Of a stretch of 64,000 nucleotides of DNA, positions 9,436 through 17,396 are shown in pieces. Position 1 is the first letter of the stretch. Every line of letters begins with the position of its first letter. A program made the position numbers and the translations under genes. The stretch spans positions 1 through 64,000 of the forward strand of contig CAZJYI010000041.1 in the NCBI GenBank assembly GCA_964550025.1, read 5' to 3'. The notes under the pieces were generated by a model. It was not told where the DNA came from. It saw only the letters and a list, made by a program, of their open reading frames with translations, and did not search any database. Origin of the DNA: CAZJYI01 sp964550025 (GTDB lineage: Bacteria; Verrucomicrobiota; Kiritimatiellia; UBA8416; CAYOBW01).

Positions 9436-11091
9436 TCAGTGTTGCGGGCGGAGCGGGCGGTCCGGCCGTGGCGGCGGACGGTCGCCGCCCCGATGTCCCC
9501 GGGTCGGCTGCTGACCGCGCGCATCATGCTGCAACGGCGGCGGCTGCCTTCCGTGGAGGTGGGGGGCTTCCGCCTCGGTCAGGAACCCGTCGCCGTTGCG
9601 GTCGAGATTCGGGAAGTCCCACGCCGGACCGTCGAACTCGCTTTTCGAGACGCGGCCGTCGCCGTTGCGGTCGAGGCGTGAGACGAATCCACCAGCTGTT
9701 GGTCCGCCCTGCCCGTGCGCCGGCGGATTCATCCCTCCTGTTTGGCCGTGTCCGGGTGGCGGCGGATGGCCCTGGGGGTGCCCGGTTCCGGCCTGCCACG
9801 ATGGCCCATGTCTTCCTCCCCGCGACCGCGAGCGATCATCTTGACGCCGCCCCGGGGCGAAGGCGGATGGGCGAGCGGACATTTCCGGTACCGGCGTCTC
9901 AGCCACCGGTTCGGCCACGCCTCCACGCACGCAGCGCACGTAGTTGAGTACGCGGATCTCGTCGCCCTGGGGGCCGCGGCCCTGCGGGAAGTCGTTTGAA
10001 TTTCCGCTCTTCGGATCGCTGCGCAGGGCGCCGGCACCATGGGCGTTCATCTTTTGGCCGCCGTAGTCCCAGGCCGACATCGCGCGGCCGAAGGCGATGT
10101 AGATTGCGGTCTCCGTGTGGTCGCCGTGGGTCGTGCTTGTCCAGTGCCAGCCCTCTTTGTCGGTCAGCGAGAAGACCGGGTCGATGGCGGGCCCGCGCTT
10201 TGCGGGGTCGCGCGCATCCGGCGCCTTGCCGTAGTCGACGATCGAGTGCAGTTCCTTCGCGTTGGGCAGGCGCCAGTCGCTGTGACCGGCAAGCTCGAGG
10301 TTCTCGGCGTACGCGAGCGCGTCGGGCCAGCGCATAGGCTGCGCGCTGTCGCCCTTTGTCCACGTCAACCCGGTGGCCCGGTCGGTTACCGTGCCGTCGC
10401 CGTTGTCGGCGAAGTCGTTCCGCCCGTAGTCCATTCGACCGCGCACGCAGCGCACGAAGTTGCGCTTGCCGCCGCGCCGGCGCCCCCCGGAGACCGGGTA
10501 GCACTTGATACGGCCGTCGGCGAAGTTGAAACCGAAAGCGCCTTGCTGGCCGCGCATCACGGTGCCGAGATAGCCGTTGGAGGACCAGTACTGCGCGTCG
10601 ATGTCACGCACGCCCGTCGAGGTGTCCGGGTAGTGATAGTCGAAGTACCGCGTGTCGATATAGGGTGTCCGCGTGCGGATGCTGCCGGAGAAGTCGACAA
10701 TCGAGAGCAGCTCTTTGATGGTCGGCAGGCGCCAGTCGTCGACTTCCGCGAGGGCCAGCTTGTCCGCGTATTCCTGCGCCTGTTGCCACGTGAGCGGCTC
10801 CTTCGGGGGAGTCTTCTGCCAGATCAGCCCCGTGTTCAGGTCGGTCACCGTTCCATTGTCGTTGCCGTGATACGTTGGCGGCAAGCCCTGGTATTGCGCG
10901 TCCTGTCCATGCAGGGCTTGTCCCTTGGGCGGCGCGGGAAGCGCTTCGCCGTTGACGCCGTAGCAGATGCGTTGGCCCGTGTCGACGACAGGGCTTGGGG
11001 GCCTGGTCGTGTTGCCGGCTGCGGCCGCGCACAGAAGGGCCGCCACGGGGATCATCCAGCGTATTCGATGTGTGTATCCGGTTCGTTGCAT
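9436..11091 (-). CDS. Secreted double Lcl_C (DUF1566) protein with C-terminal EF-hands
   Basis: 551 aa from ATG 11091, chosen because AAAGGG lies six bases upstream and a signal peptide follows (WMIPVAALLCAAAA). The mature protein opens with VVDTGQRICY, a motif shared with two other proteins here. Two Lcl_C domains follow (about 60-215 and 220-400), each with VTDLNTGLIW or VTDRATGLTW and the DDWRLPTIKELLSIVDF / SDWRLPNAKELHSIVDY signature. The Pro/Gly/Arg-rich tail holds two EF-hand-like calcium loops (DRNGDGRVSKSEF, DRNGDGFLTEAEA). Lcl_C is named after Legionella collagen-like adhesin C-termini and is associated with surface glycan binding. Likely a secreted, calcium-binding adhesin. Confidence 0.85.
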   Translation of the reverse strand: MQRTGYTHRIRWMIPVAALLCAAAAGNTTRPPSPVVDTGQRICYGVNGEALPAPPKGQALHGQDAQYQGLPPTYHGNDNGTVTDLNTGLIWQKTPPKEPLTWQQAQEYADKLALAEVDDWRLPTIKELLSIVDFSGSIRTRTPYIDTRYFDYHYPDTSTGVRDIDAQYWSSNGYLGTVMRGQQGAFGFNFADGRIKCYPVSGGRRRGGKRNFVRCVRGRMDYGRNDFADNGDGTVTDRATGLTWTKGDSAQPMRWPDALAYAENLELAGHSDWRLPNAKELHSIVDYGKAPDARDPAKRGPAIDPVFSLTDKEGWHWTSTTHGDHTETAIYIAFGRAMSAWDYGGQKMNAHGAGALRSDPKSGNSNDFPQGRGPQGDEIRVLNYVRCVRGGVAEPVAETPVPEMSARPSAFAPGRRQDDRSRSRGGRHGPSWQAGTGHPQGHPPPPGHGQTGGMNPPAHGQGGPTAGGFVSRLDRNGDGRVSKSEFDGPAWDFPNLDRNGDGFLTEAEAPHLHGRQPPPLQHDARGQQPTRGHRGGDRPPPRPDRPLRPQH

Positions 11092-11183
11092 ATCATTCCC
11101 TTTGCCTTGTTCTACGCAGAGTAGACGCCGTTCCTGCGCAAGGCACGAAGAAAAGAGCGGGTGAGTCTCGCGCCGGGTGGGTC

Positions 11184-11241
11184 GGAACGCTTGGCGCGTT
11201 CCGCTACACGGGGGAAAGTAGCGGAAGACGCCAAGTCTTCC
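11184..11241. repeat. Paired short palindromes (GGAACGC/GCGTTCC and GGAAGAC/GTCTTCC)
   Basis: Two perfect 7-bp-arm hairpins with 5-base loops, 11184-11202 and 11223-11241, lie between two Lcl_C genes. The same pair recurs at 57810-58009 in tandem, and the second alone at 20758-20776, all beside gene ends. Confidence 0.7.
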
Positions 11242-11374
11242 GGCGGCGTGTAGCGGGATCGGGACATCCGACGTCTTTCCAGCTCCCGGTGCCGGATCGG
11301 GGCGGGGCAACCCCCGGGGGCAGTGCCTGTGACGGCACTGCCCCCAACCCGTAACCGAGAGGTGTGTCCTGCGG

Positions 11375-12952
11375 CTACCGCCGGCGCGGCCGCGGTGGGC
11401 GTTGGGGCCGCCTGCGCGGCCGCGGCTCTTCCGGCACGACGTCATTCACGCTCAGGGCGGCGCCATTGCTCGTCGCGGTGCCTGCTGCGTTGCTCACAAC
11501 GCAGCGGTAGGTCCCTTCGTCACTCTCAGCCGCCGACGGAATCGTGTAGGACGCGGCGTTCGCGCCGGTGATGTCGGCGCCGTCCTTCTGCCATACGTAG
11601 GCCAGCGGGTCGCTGCCTGTCGCCGTTACCGAGAAGGTCACCGACGCACCGGCGTCGACAGTCTGTGCCTCCGGGTGAGAGGTGATCTCGGGAGGAACGG
11701 CGACCGGTTCCCCTCCGCCCCCGTCCCCATCCGCATCGCGCACCATGCGCACGAAGTTCTCGACGCGCTGTGCATCGCCCTGCGGGCCGTGGTATCCGGG
11801 GTCGCCTTCTTTCGGGTCACTACGTTGGCAACCGGCGCCGTGCACGTCGCGCCACTCGTAGTTCATGTAACCCAGCCCGCGGCCGAAGGCCACGTAGCAG
11901 GCGGCCTGACCGCCCATCTCGTTGGCGTGCGTCGTTCCGCTCCAGTAGTAGCCCCAGTCGAACTGTCCCTCCTCGTTGGTAACGGGCGTTGCCTCGAAGA
12001 TCGGGTCGATCGCGGCCGAACCCGTGGTCCCCGGCGACCGCGTGTAGTCCACGATGCTCTGCAGTTCCTTGATGTTGGGCAGACGCCAGTCGTCGTGGCC
12101 CAGGTAGTTGTCGGCATTGGCCATCTGAACAAACGCCAGTGCATCTTCCCAGTTGAGACCCAACGTGCTGTCACCGCAGTCCCACATCAGTCCGGTAGCC
12201 CGGTCGGTGATCGTGCCGTCGCCGTTGTCGACAAAATCATTCTCGCCGTAGGCGGTGTTGCCGCGCACGCAGATGGCGAAGAAGGTCTTTTCCCTGCCGA
12301 ACGGGTCTGACGTTCCGTACCCCTTGATGCGGCCGTCGGCAAAGTTGACCCCGAAGAGCAGCTCGCCGTCGGCCGTGTCCACGTAGTAGGTCGTGGTAGC
12401 CCATTGCGAGTCGATGATACGCTCGCCGGCCGAAGTGTCGCCGTAGGCGAAGTCGAAGGCAGCGGCGTCGATGAAGGGCGTCAGTCCCGAGGTGTCATCT
12501 CCCATCACCCCGCTCGGGTCTACGCCGCGGAAGTCGATCAGGGAATAGAGTTCCTTGATGGACGGCAGGCGCCAGTCGTAGTAGCCGCCAAAGCCTACGG
12601 CATTCAGCGACGCCGGGTAGCTCTGTGCATTGGCCGCGGTGAGCTTGTCGGACGCATCAATCTGCCCGTCGCCGTTGGTGTCGGGCGAGCGTTGCCACAT
12701 CAATCCCGTGTTGAGATCCGTGACGGTGCCGTCACCGTTGACGACGTAGTTCGGCGCGGGACCCTCGTGCTGCGCGTCCTGCCCGTGGAACGCCGCGCCG
12801 GGCGTGGGTGCGCCGATCGCGCTGCTGTTGTCGTAGCACTCCGTCTGCCCCGTGTCGACGACCACGTAAGGCCGTTCTTGCGCCAGGCCTGCGCCAACCA
12901 CTCCCAGAGTCATCAATCCCGCCACGATTCGCCGCATTCTCTCCGTCTTCAT
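11375..12952 (-). CDS. Secreted double Lcl_C (DUF1566) protein with Ig domain and Arg/Pro tail
   Basis: 525 aa from ATG 12952, supported by GGAGG seven bases upstream; a signal peptide follows (RRIVAGLMTLGVVGAGLA). The mature N-terminus VVVDTGQTECYDN introduces two Lcl_C domains (about 60-230 and 235-400) with YDWRLPSIKELYSLIDFRG and DDWRLPNIKELQSIVDYTR. An Ig-like domain follows (~410-500; VWQKDGADITG, DEGTYRCVVSNAAG). The last ~20 residues are almost only Arg and Pro. Much of the Lcl_C part is nearly the same as in the arylsulfotransferase protein at 17397-20756 (both contain QWATTTYYVD and GVNFADGRIKGYGTS), so the two are recent relatives. Likely a surface or matrix adhesin. Confidence 0.85.
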   Translation of the reverse strand: MKTERMRRIVAGLMTLGVVGAGLAQERPYVVVDTGQTECYDNSSAIGAPTPGAAFHGQDAQHEGPAPNYVVNGDGTVTDLNTGLMWQRSPDTNGDGQIDASDKLTAANAQSYPASLNAVGFGGYYDWRLPSIKELYSLIDFRGVDPSGVMGDDTSGLTPFIDAAAFDFAYGDTSAGERIIDSQWATTTYYVDTADGELLFGVNFADGRIKGYGTSDPFGREKTFFAICVRGNTAYGENDFVDNGDGTITDRATGLMWDCGDSTLGLNWEDALAFVQMANADNYLGHDDWRLPNIKELQSIVDYTRSPGTTGSAAIDPIFEATPVTNEEGQFDWGYYWSGTTHANEMGGQAACYVAFGRGLGYMNYEWRDVHGAGCQRSDPKEGDPGYHGPQGDAQRVENFVRMVRDADGDGGGGEPVAVPPEITSHPEAQTVDAGASVTFSVTATGSDPLAYVWQKDGADITGANAASYTIPSAAESDEGTYRCVVSNAAGTATSNGAALSVNDVVPEEPRPRRRPQRPPRPRRR

Positions 12953-13050
12953 GCTTCTGCCTCCATCCTGCGTCATTCTCTCTACAACCTCGTCTCAACA
13001 ACCCTCATTGCCTGCCCGACACCTCCTTTCGCTATGATGCGGCTTCCTCG

Positions 13051-13263
13051 TTACGACGCCCGACGCGCGAAAGCATTCTTCCTTCGGCCGCAGAAGATTC
13101 GCCGGGTTTCCCGCGCGTAGCACTCCGGACAGTACGTGTGGCTGAGTGGTACGTCCGGACCGACGGCCGAGCGCATCCATAGGTTCCCCTTGCGGATTCG
13201 CCCGCACACGCAGCATGCGGTGATCAGTGTGGGCCTCTTTGCATCGTGTGGTTCGTCTTTCAT
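13051..13263 (-). CDS. Small zinc-ribbon-like protein
   Basis: 70 aa with two Cys pairs: CCVCGRIRKGNLW and SHTYCPECY. This spacing and wording (CxxCxxIR...W...SHxxCPECY) is the short module I know from the C-termini of many bacterial response regulators and sensor proteins, here standing alone. It would be expected to bind one zinc and act as a protein-interaction unit. It is encoded divergently from the ECF sigma gene, with a palindrome-rich gap between. The start follows GGGGAAG; no partner gene is evident. Confidence 0.55.
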   Translation of the reverse strand: MKDEPHDAKRPTLITACCVCGRIRKGNLWMRSAVGPDVPLSHTYCPECYARETRRIFCGRRKNAFARRAS

Positions 13264-13390
13264 CTTTCTTCCCCTTCGATTTGTCGCCGTCTCTGCCGTG
13301 TGCTACGCGGGTTGTGTGCGAATCCTGCGTGCGGTCTGCAATTGGCTCGTGAATGGCCCGGCGGGCCGGCTGGAAGCCGGCCCCACCCGT

Positions 13391-13470
13391 CACCGGCTGA
13401 AAGCCGGCGCTACTACCTGTGCGCGCCCCGACATGTTTGGCACGGGCGTAGCGCCGGCTTTCAGCCGGTG
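13391..13470. repeat. 23-bp perfect inverted repeat (CCGGCTGAAAGCCGG family)
   Basis: Arms 13391-13413 and 13448-13470 are exact reverse complements around a 34-base loop. The right arm is identical over all 23 bases to 41902-41924 in another intergenic region. Each arm is itself palindromic around CCGGCTTTCAGCCGG. It fills most of the gap 13264-13572, where I find no gene. Confidence 0.75.
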
Positions 13471-13572
13471 AACCGTCCCGCCGGGCTCCGGCCGGCGGGG
13501 GGGGGCCACGTTGCGATGTTCGCTCCACCCGGATCTTGCGCACCGGCGTGGAAAAGGCCAACATACCCGCCG

Positions 13573-14322
13573 ATGCCCAAAATGGATGCATGCATGCACA
13601 ACGATGCGGAACAGGATGAGCCGCAGGTGACGCGCTGGTCGCTGGTGGCTCACGCGCAGGACACGGATCCCGGGGCGCGCATGGAGGCGTTGGCGGCGCT
13701 GTTGCAGACCTACCTGCCCGTGTTGAAGTGGTACCTGGGACGCCATTACGGCCTCGATCCGCACCAGAGGGAAGACCTCGTCCAGGGCTTCGTGGCAGCC
13801 AAAATCCTTAACCAGGACCTCCTGTCCCGGGCCGACAGATCGCGCGGACGGTTTCGGACATTTCTGCTCAACGCCTTTCAGAACTATGTGCGCGACGAGC
13901 TACGCAAGGCTCGTGCGGCCCGCCGCGCGCCGCCCGGAGGCGCGCTGCTGCCGCTGGAGGAGGCCGACCGCGTTTCGAGCGAGGATGCGGACATGGAGCG
14001 GCAGTTCCATCGCGCGTGGGTGCGGCACAGCGTCGCAAAGGCCGTACAAGGCATGAAAGGGGAATGCGCCGCGCATGGCCGCGAAGACGTGTGGGCCATC
14101 TTCCACAGTCGGCTGCTGGCGCCGATGCTCGGTGGCGACGCCCCTGAATCCTATGATGTGCTTGTCGCGCGACTGGGATTGGCTTCGCCCAGCCAGGCTT
14201 CAAACCTGCTGATTACCGCCAAGCGCATGTTCAACCGCCACCTGCGACGGGTGATTGCGGATACGGTTGCCGCCCCGGCGCAAGTGGAAGACGAGCTCCG
14301 GGAACTGAAAAGAAGCCTTTGA
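13573..14322 (+). CDS. ECF-type RNA polymerase sigma factor (kinase-associated group)
   Basis: 249 aa. It begins region 2 with VTRWSLVAHAQ and contains DLVQGFVAAKIL and RSRGRFRTFLLNAFQNYVRDELRKA, the wording of the ECF-like sigma factors of planctomycetes and relatives that sit beside Ser/Thr kinases. The region-4 part (~150-235) is recognisable but degenerate. Three close in-frame ATGs (13573, 13582, 13594) compete and none has a strong ribosome site. It heads a plus-strand row: unknown protein 52 bases on, then kinase, then FHA protein. The cassette probably couples a phosphorylation signal to transcription, perhaps of the flanking Lcl_C surface genes (inference). Confidence 0.75.
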   Translation: MPKMDACMHNDAEQDEPQVTRWSLVAHAQDTDPGARMEALAALLQTYLPVLKWYLGRHYGLDPHQREDLVQGFVAAKILNQDLLSRADRSRGRFRTFLLNAFQNYVRDELRKARAARRAPPGGALLPLEEADRVSSEDADMERQFHRAWVRHSVAKAVQGMKGECAAHGREDVWAIFHSRLLAPMLGGDAPESYDVLVARLGLASPSQASNLLITAKRMFNRHLRRVIADTVAAPAQVEDELRELKRSL

Positions 14323-14374
14323 CGCGCAGGATCGCGGGAGATATGTCGTATAACCGGGTGGAGCAAGCATAGGC

Positions 14375-14908
14375 ATGGAAGACGTCCACAGCAGTATTAT
14401 CGACGCCTCGTCGGCCGGCGTCCGCGGCCTCCTGGAAGAGACGGCCGAAGCGGACCGGCCTACCTGGTCCCGCGACGACCTGGCCGCGGTGTTCGGGCAC
14501 CAGTGGACCGCCCCGCTGGCCGTAGACCTGGGCGGTTTGGACGAGACGCTGGCCGAGCGCGTCCGGACACTGGCGACGGCCAAGGGTCTCGTTCTGCGCA
14601 GCTTCGGGGATCTCCTGCATCACGAGAACCCGCCCTTGGCCCTCCTGGAGCTGAGCAAGGAGTTCGCCAAGCGCAGCCTCTACAGTCCCTATGCGACGAT
14701 CCCGAACGAAGTGGCTCGCGTCCTGTATTTCGCCAGCATTGCGGCAGCGCTGAGCCACTGCAGCCGCAGAATCAGCACACTGAGCGACGATGAGATTGCC
14801 AACGGAATCCGGTGGGCCCTGTCTCGTGACTGGCTCACCGACGGCGCCCGCGAAGTGCTGTCCGCGGGACTCGAAGCCATCCAACCCCAGGGGACGCAGG
14901 GAGAATGA
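14375..14908 (+). CDS. Protein of unknown function in the sigma/kinase cassette
   Basis: 177 aa, no family recognised. It is mostly helical and soluble, with no signal peptide or membrane segment. Notable segments are WSRDDLAAVFGHQWTAPL near residues 30-48, SLYSPYATIPNEVARVLYFASIA near 105-127, and a Trp-bearing C-terminal helix (WALSRDWLT). Its stop overlaps the kinase start (ATGA, 14905-14908), so translation is probably coupled and the two products are likely made in proportion. A role as regulator or adaptor of the kinase or sigma factor is possible but is inferred from position only. Confidence 0.6.
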   Translation: MEDVHSSIIDASSAGVRGLLEETAEADRPTWSRDDLAAVFGHQWTAPLAVDLGGLDETLAERVRTLATAKGLVLRSFGDLLHHENPPLALLELSKEFAKRSLYSPYATIPNEVARVLYFASIAAALSHCSRRISTLSDDEIANGIRWALSRDWLTDGAREVLSAGLEAIQPQGTQGE

Positions 14909-16752
14909 ACGTGCTCTGTCCGCATTGTGGCCGGAACGTCGAGGTGGAACCGGGCGAACTCTGCCCGGAGTGCGCGAAGCCCCTGGCGGCGCCCGGAGAC
15001 GCAACGCTCATGACGCGTCCCACGCCGCCGCCGACCGTTCAAAGTCAGGAGGCCCCGGCGCCGTCCGTGCTGGCCTCCCCCGACGCGGAGCTGCTGCAGC
15101 ACGGTCGTATCCGCCCGCCCGCCCACCTGGGCTCCCGCGGCCGAATCGGCCGCTTCGAGATCGTCAAACCGCTCGGGAGGGGAGGGATGGGCTATGTCTT
15201 CGCCGCCACCGAACCGGTGACCGGAACGACCGTGGCTCTGAAGATGCTGCGGGATGAGCTCGCGCAGGACCCGAGGATTGTACACTCCTTCCTCACGGAA
15301 GCGCGGCACATGTACCAGCTTTCGCATCCCGCCATTCTCAAAGTGCTGGAGGTGTCCGGCCCGGAGGAGGGTCCCTTCTTCGTGATGCCGCTGGTCACCG
15401 GCGGAAGCCTCGATAGACGCGTCCGCTCTGAAGGCGTGCTGGCGTATGACGATACGCTGGCCATCTGCATCGAGGTTGCCGAGGGGCTGGCCCACGCGCA
15501 CGGCAAGGGGCTGATCCATCGCGACCTGAAACCGGCCAACGTACTGCTCGGGGAAGACGGTCGGGCGATGATCACCGATTTCGGCCTGGTCCGGTCTTTC
15601 GTGGGCGACTCGGTACTCGACATTGAGCGTTCCACCCCTGAGGGGACGCCGATGTACATGTCGCCCAGCGTCGCTGCCGGGCAGGCGGAGGACACGCGCT
15701 GCGACATCTATTCGTTCGGCGCGATGATGTACGAGATGCTGGCGGGACGCCCCCCGTACGAGGGCCGGGACGCCGCCGGCGTTATACAGGCCGTGCTGGC
15801 CGGTCCGCCGGAGCCGCTGGCTTCCGTCAACCCCAAGGCGCCGCCAGGGCTCGTCGCCGTTGCCGAGTGGTGCATGGCCCGCGAGCTGCGCGAGCGATAT
15901 GCCAGCATGAACGACGTCCTCGAAGACCTGCAACGACTGCGAGCGGGCGATGCACCTCGCGGTCCCCACGGGTCGGGGGCGGCGCGGGTGCGGCCCCGCC
16001 GCCTGGCGCTGGCGGCGGTTGCCGTGTTGCTCGTGCTGCTTGGCGGCTACGCCGGATGGCGGACGCTCCACAGGCCTCGTGGCGGGGGTGTGTCTCAGCC
16101 CTCCCAGGAACCCTCCCAGATCCCTTCCGTGGCGGAGGATTGCGCCCAGGCCGATGTCCTGCGTGCCGAAGGAAAGACCGATGACGCCGAGCCGCTGTAT
16201 CGCAGGGCCCTGGTCCGGGATCCCGCGAACGTGCGGGCGCTGATAGGCCTGGGGGCGATCGAGGAGGCTCGGAAGCGGTACCGTGAGGCAACGGAGTTGT
16301 ACCGTCAGGCGCGCGCGGTCGATCCGTCCAGTGCCGAGGCCGGCTACGCGATGGTCAACCTGCTGCTCGAGGTGGGCCACCTGGAGCCGGCACGCCACGA
16401 GCTCGAGGGGTGGTTGCGCGCAGACCCGGACAGTGCCCTGGCCAAACAGTTGCTGGAAGAGGTGGAAGCCGCCGAAGTCGAGGGGGGCGGTCGGAAAACC
16501 GGCGCGCCTCCACGACGACCGCGGGACGGCCGGCCTCTCGGACCGGGAGGCGGACACCCCCGTCCGCGCGGAGAGCACCCCCGCCCGCGCGTAGAGCATT
16601 CGCCGCCGTGGCACGAACCGATGCCGGCGGGCCACGGACCGTTGCGACATGATCCGCCGGACGGGGAAAGGCCGTTGGAAGCCCGCCCCGAGACGAACCG
16701 CGTAGAAGCGGCGTCGCCGTTGGCGTCGGACAACACCAAGGAGACAAGGTGA
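14905..16752 (+). CDS. Zinc-ribbon / Ser-Thr protein kinase / TPR membrane protein
   Basis: 615 aa. An N-terminal zinc ribbon (CPHCGRNVEVE...LCPEC) precedes a complete PknB-type kinase domain: glycine loop LGRGGMGYVF at ~90-99, ATP-binding Lys113 (VALK), catalytic HRDLKPAN from His205 with Asp207, and DFG at 225-227. A single membrane helix (~367-386) follows, then two or three TPR repeats (~400-525; ALIGLGAIEEARKRYREATELYRQA) and a Pro/Arg/His-rich tail. The TPR part lies beyond the helix and may sit outside the membrane as a sensor. It overlaps the upstream gene by four bases and is followed four bases later by an FHA protein, a natural reader of phospho-Thr made by this kinase. Confidence 0.9.
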   Translation: MNVLCPHCGRNVEVEPGELCPECAKPLAAPGDATLMTRPTPPPTVQSQEAPAPSVLASPDAELLQHGRIRPPAHLGSRGRIGRFEIVKPLGRGGMGYVFAATEPVTGTTVALKMLRDELAQDPRIVHSFLTEARHMYQLSHPAILKVLEVSGPEEGPFFVMPLVTGGSLDRRVRSEGVLAYDDTLAICIEVAEGLAHAHGKGLIHRDLKPANVLLGEDGRAMITDFGLVRSFVGDSVLDIERSTPEGTPMYMSPSVAAGQAEDTRCDIYSFGAMMYEMLAGRPPYEGRDAAGVIQAVLAGPPEPLASVNPKAPPGLVAVAEWCMARELRERYASMNDVLEDLQRLRAGDAPRGPHGSGAARVRPRRLALAAVAVLLVLLGGYAGWRTLHRPRGGGVSQPSQEPSQIPSVAEDCAQADVLRAEGKTDDAEPLYRRALVRDPANVRALIGLGAIEEARKRYREATELYRQARAVDPSSAEAGYAMVNLLLEVGHLEPARHELEGWLRADPDSALAKQLLEEVEAAEVEGGGRKTGAPPRRPRDGRPLGPGGGHPRPRGEHPRPRVEHSPPWHEPMPAGHGPLRHDPPDGERPLEARPETNRVEAASPLASDNTKETR

Positions 16753-16756
16753 GACG

Positions 16757-17164
16757 ATGCCATACCTGATGTTGCTCAACGACAAGGACCTTCCCGCCCG
16801 CGAATGGGAACTGGGCGAAGCCCCCCTGACCATCGGCCGCGGGGAAGATGCCGATGTGCAGATTGGCGACGCGCAACTGTCGCGTAGTCACTTCCAGATC
16901 CGCAAGGAGGAAGACACGTACATCGTGGCGGACCTGAACAGCAGCGGCGGCACGATGCTCAACGACAAGCGCGTTGCCACGGCCGCCCTGAAGCCGGGGG
17001 ACATGATCCAGGCGGGCGCCAGCCGATTCTACTACGATGTGGGCGTGGATACGTTCATCCAGACCCAGGTCGGCGCCAAGGGCGAAGGCGACGAGAGCGT
17101 TGTCGGCGTCTACCTGCGTGAACTGAAAGACGGTGAAGGCAGCGAGCAGCCGCAGCCAGAGTAG
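16757..17164 (+). CDS. FHA-domain phosphothreonine-binding protein
   Basis: 135 aa. The FHA core is clear: LTIGRGEDADVQI, SRSHFQI and LNSSGGTMLNDKRV, with the conserved Gly-Arg, Ser-x-x-His and Asn-Gly-type loop. A short acidic C-terminal extension ends in EQPQPE. FHA domains bind phospho-Thr peptides, so this is the likely effector or substrate adaptor of the kinase whose stop lies four bases upstream. No signal peptide is present, so it should be cytoplasmic. Confidence 0.9.
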   Translation: MPYLMLLNDKDLPAREWELGEAPLTIGRGEDADVQIGDAQLSRSHFQIRKEEDTYIVADLNSSGGTMLNDKRVATAALKPGDMIQAGASRFYYDVGVDTFIQTQVGAKGEGDESVVGVYLRELKDGEGSEQPQPE

Positions 17165-17165
17165 G

Positions 17166-17234
17166 CACGAGCGTGAGCGAGTGGACTCTTCGTTACCCGG
17201 GCCCCGCGTTTGAATCCACTCGCTCACGCTCGTG
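17166..17234. repeat. 20-bp perfect inverted repeat after the FHA gene
   Basis: Arms 17166-17185 and 17215-17234 (CACGAGCGTGAGCGAGTGGA and its reverse complement) flank a 29-base loop. The element starts two bases after the FHA stop codon. There is no T-run, so it may be a REP-like element or a block to mRNA decay instead of a classical terminator. Confidence 0.7.
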
Positions 17235-17396
17235 GCTACATCCCCGGCGCTCTCCGATGAGTTTCCGGCAGAAAAGGCAGCGTCGCGGCATCCGTTCGGC
17301 CATGTCGCGGTTTTCCCGGTATCCTGCGCAGGATTCGCGTGCGCATCCCGTATCAAAGGGCAGAAGAGTCAATAGCGATTGGAAGGGGAGAAAACC

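Noticed and set aside
10039..11124. Long plus-strand frame opposite the EF-hand Lcl_C gene
   Set aside because: It is a shadow of the minus-strand gene in GC-rich DNA, with no family motif or ribosome site; the same applies to long antisense frames at 14689-16833, 17484-20786, 30699-33278, 38512-40065, 58863-60296 and 61077-62789.
6216..12952. Diversity-generating retroelement variable proteins
   Set aside because: SUMF1 and lectin folds are used by DGR targets, but no reverse transcriptase, TR/VR repeat pair or related gene is seen in the window.
11375..12952. PEP-CTERM sorting signal at the C-terminus
   Set aside because: The PEEPRPRRR tail has no following membrane helix, which the PEP-CTERM system requires.
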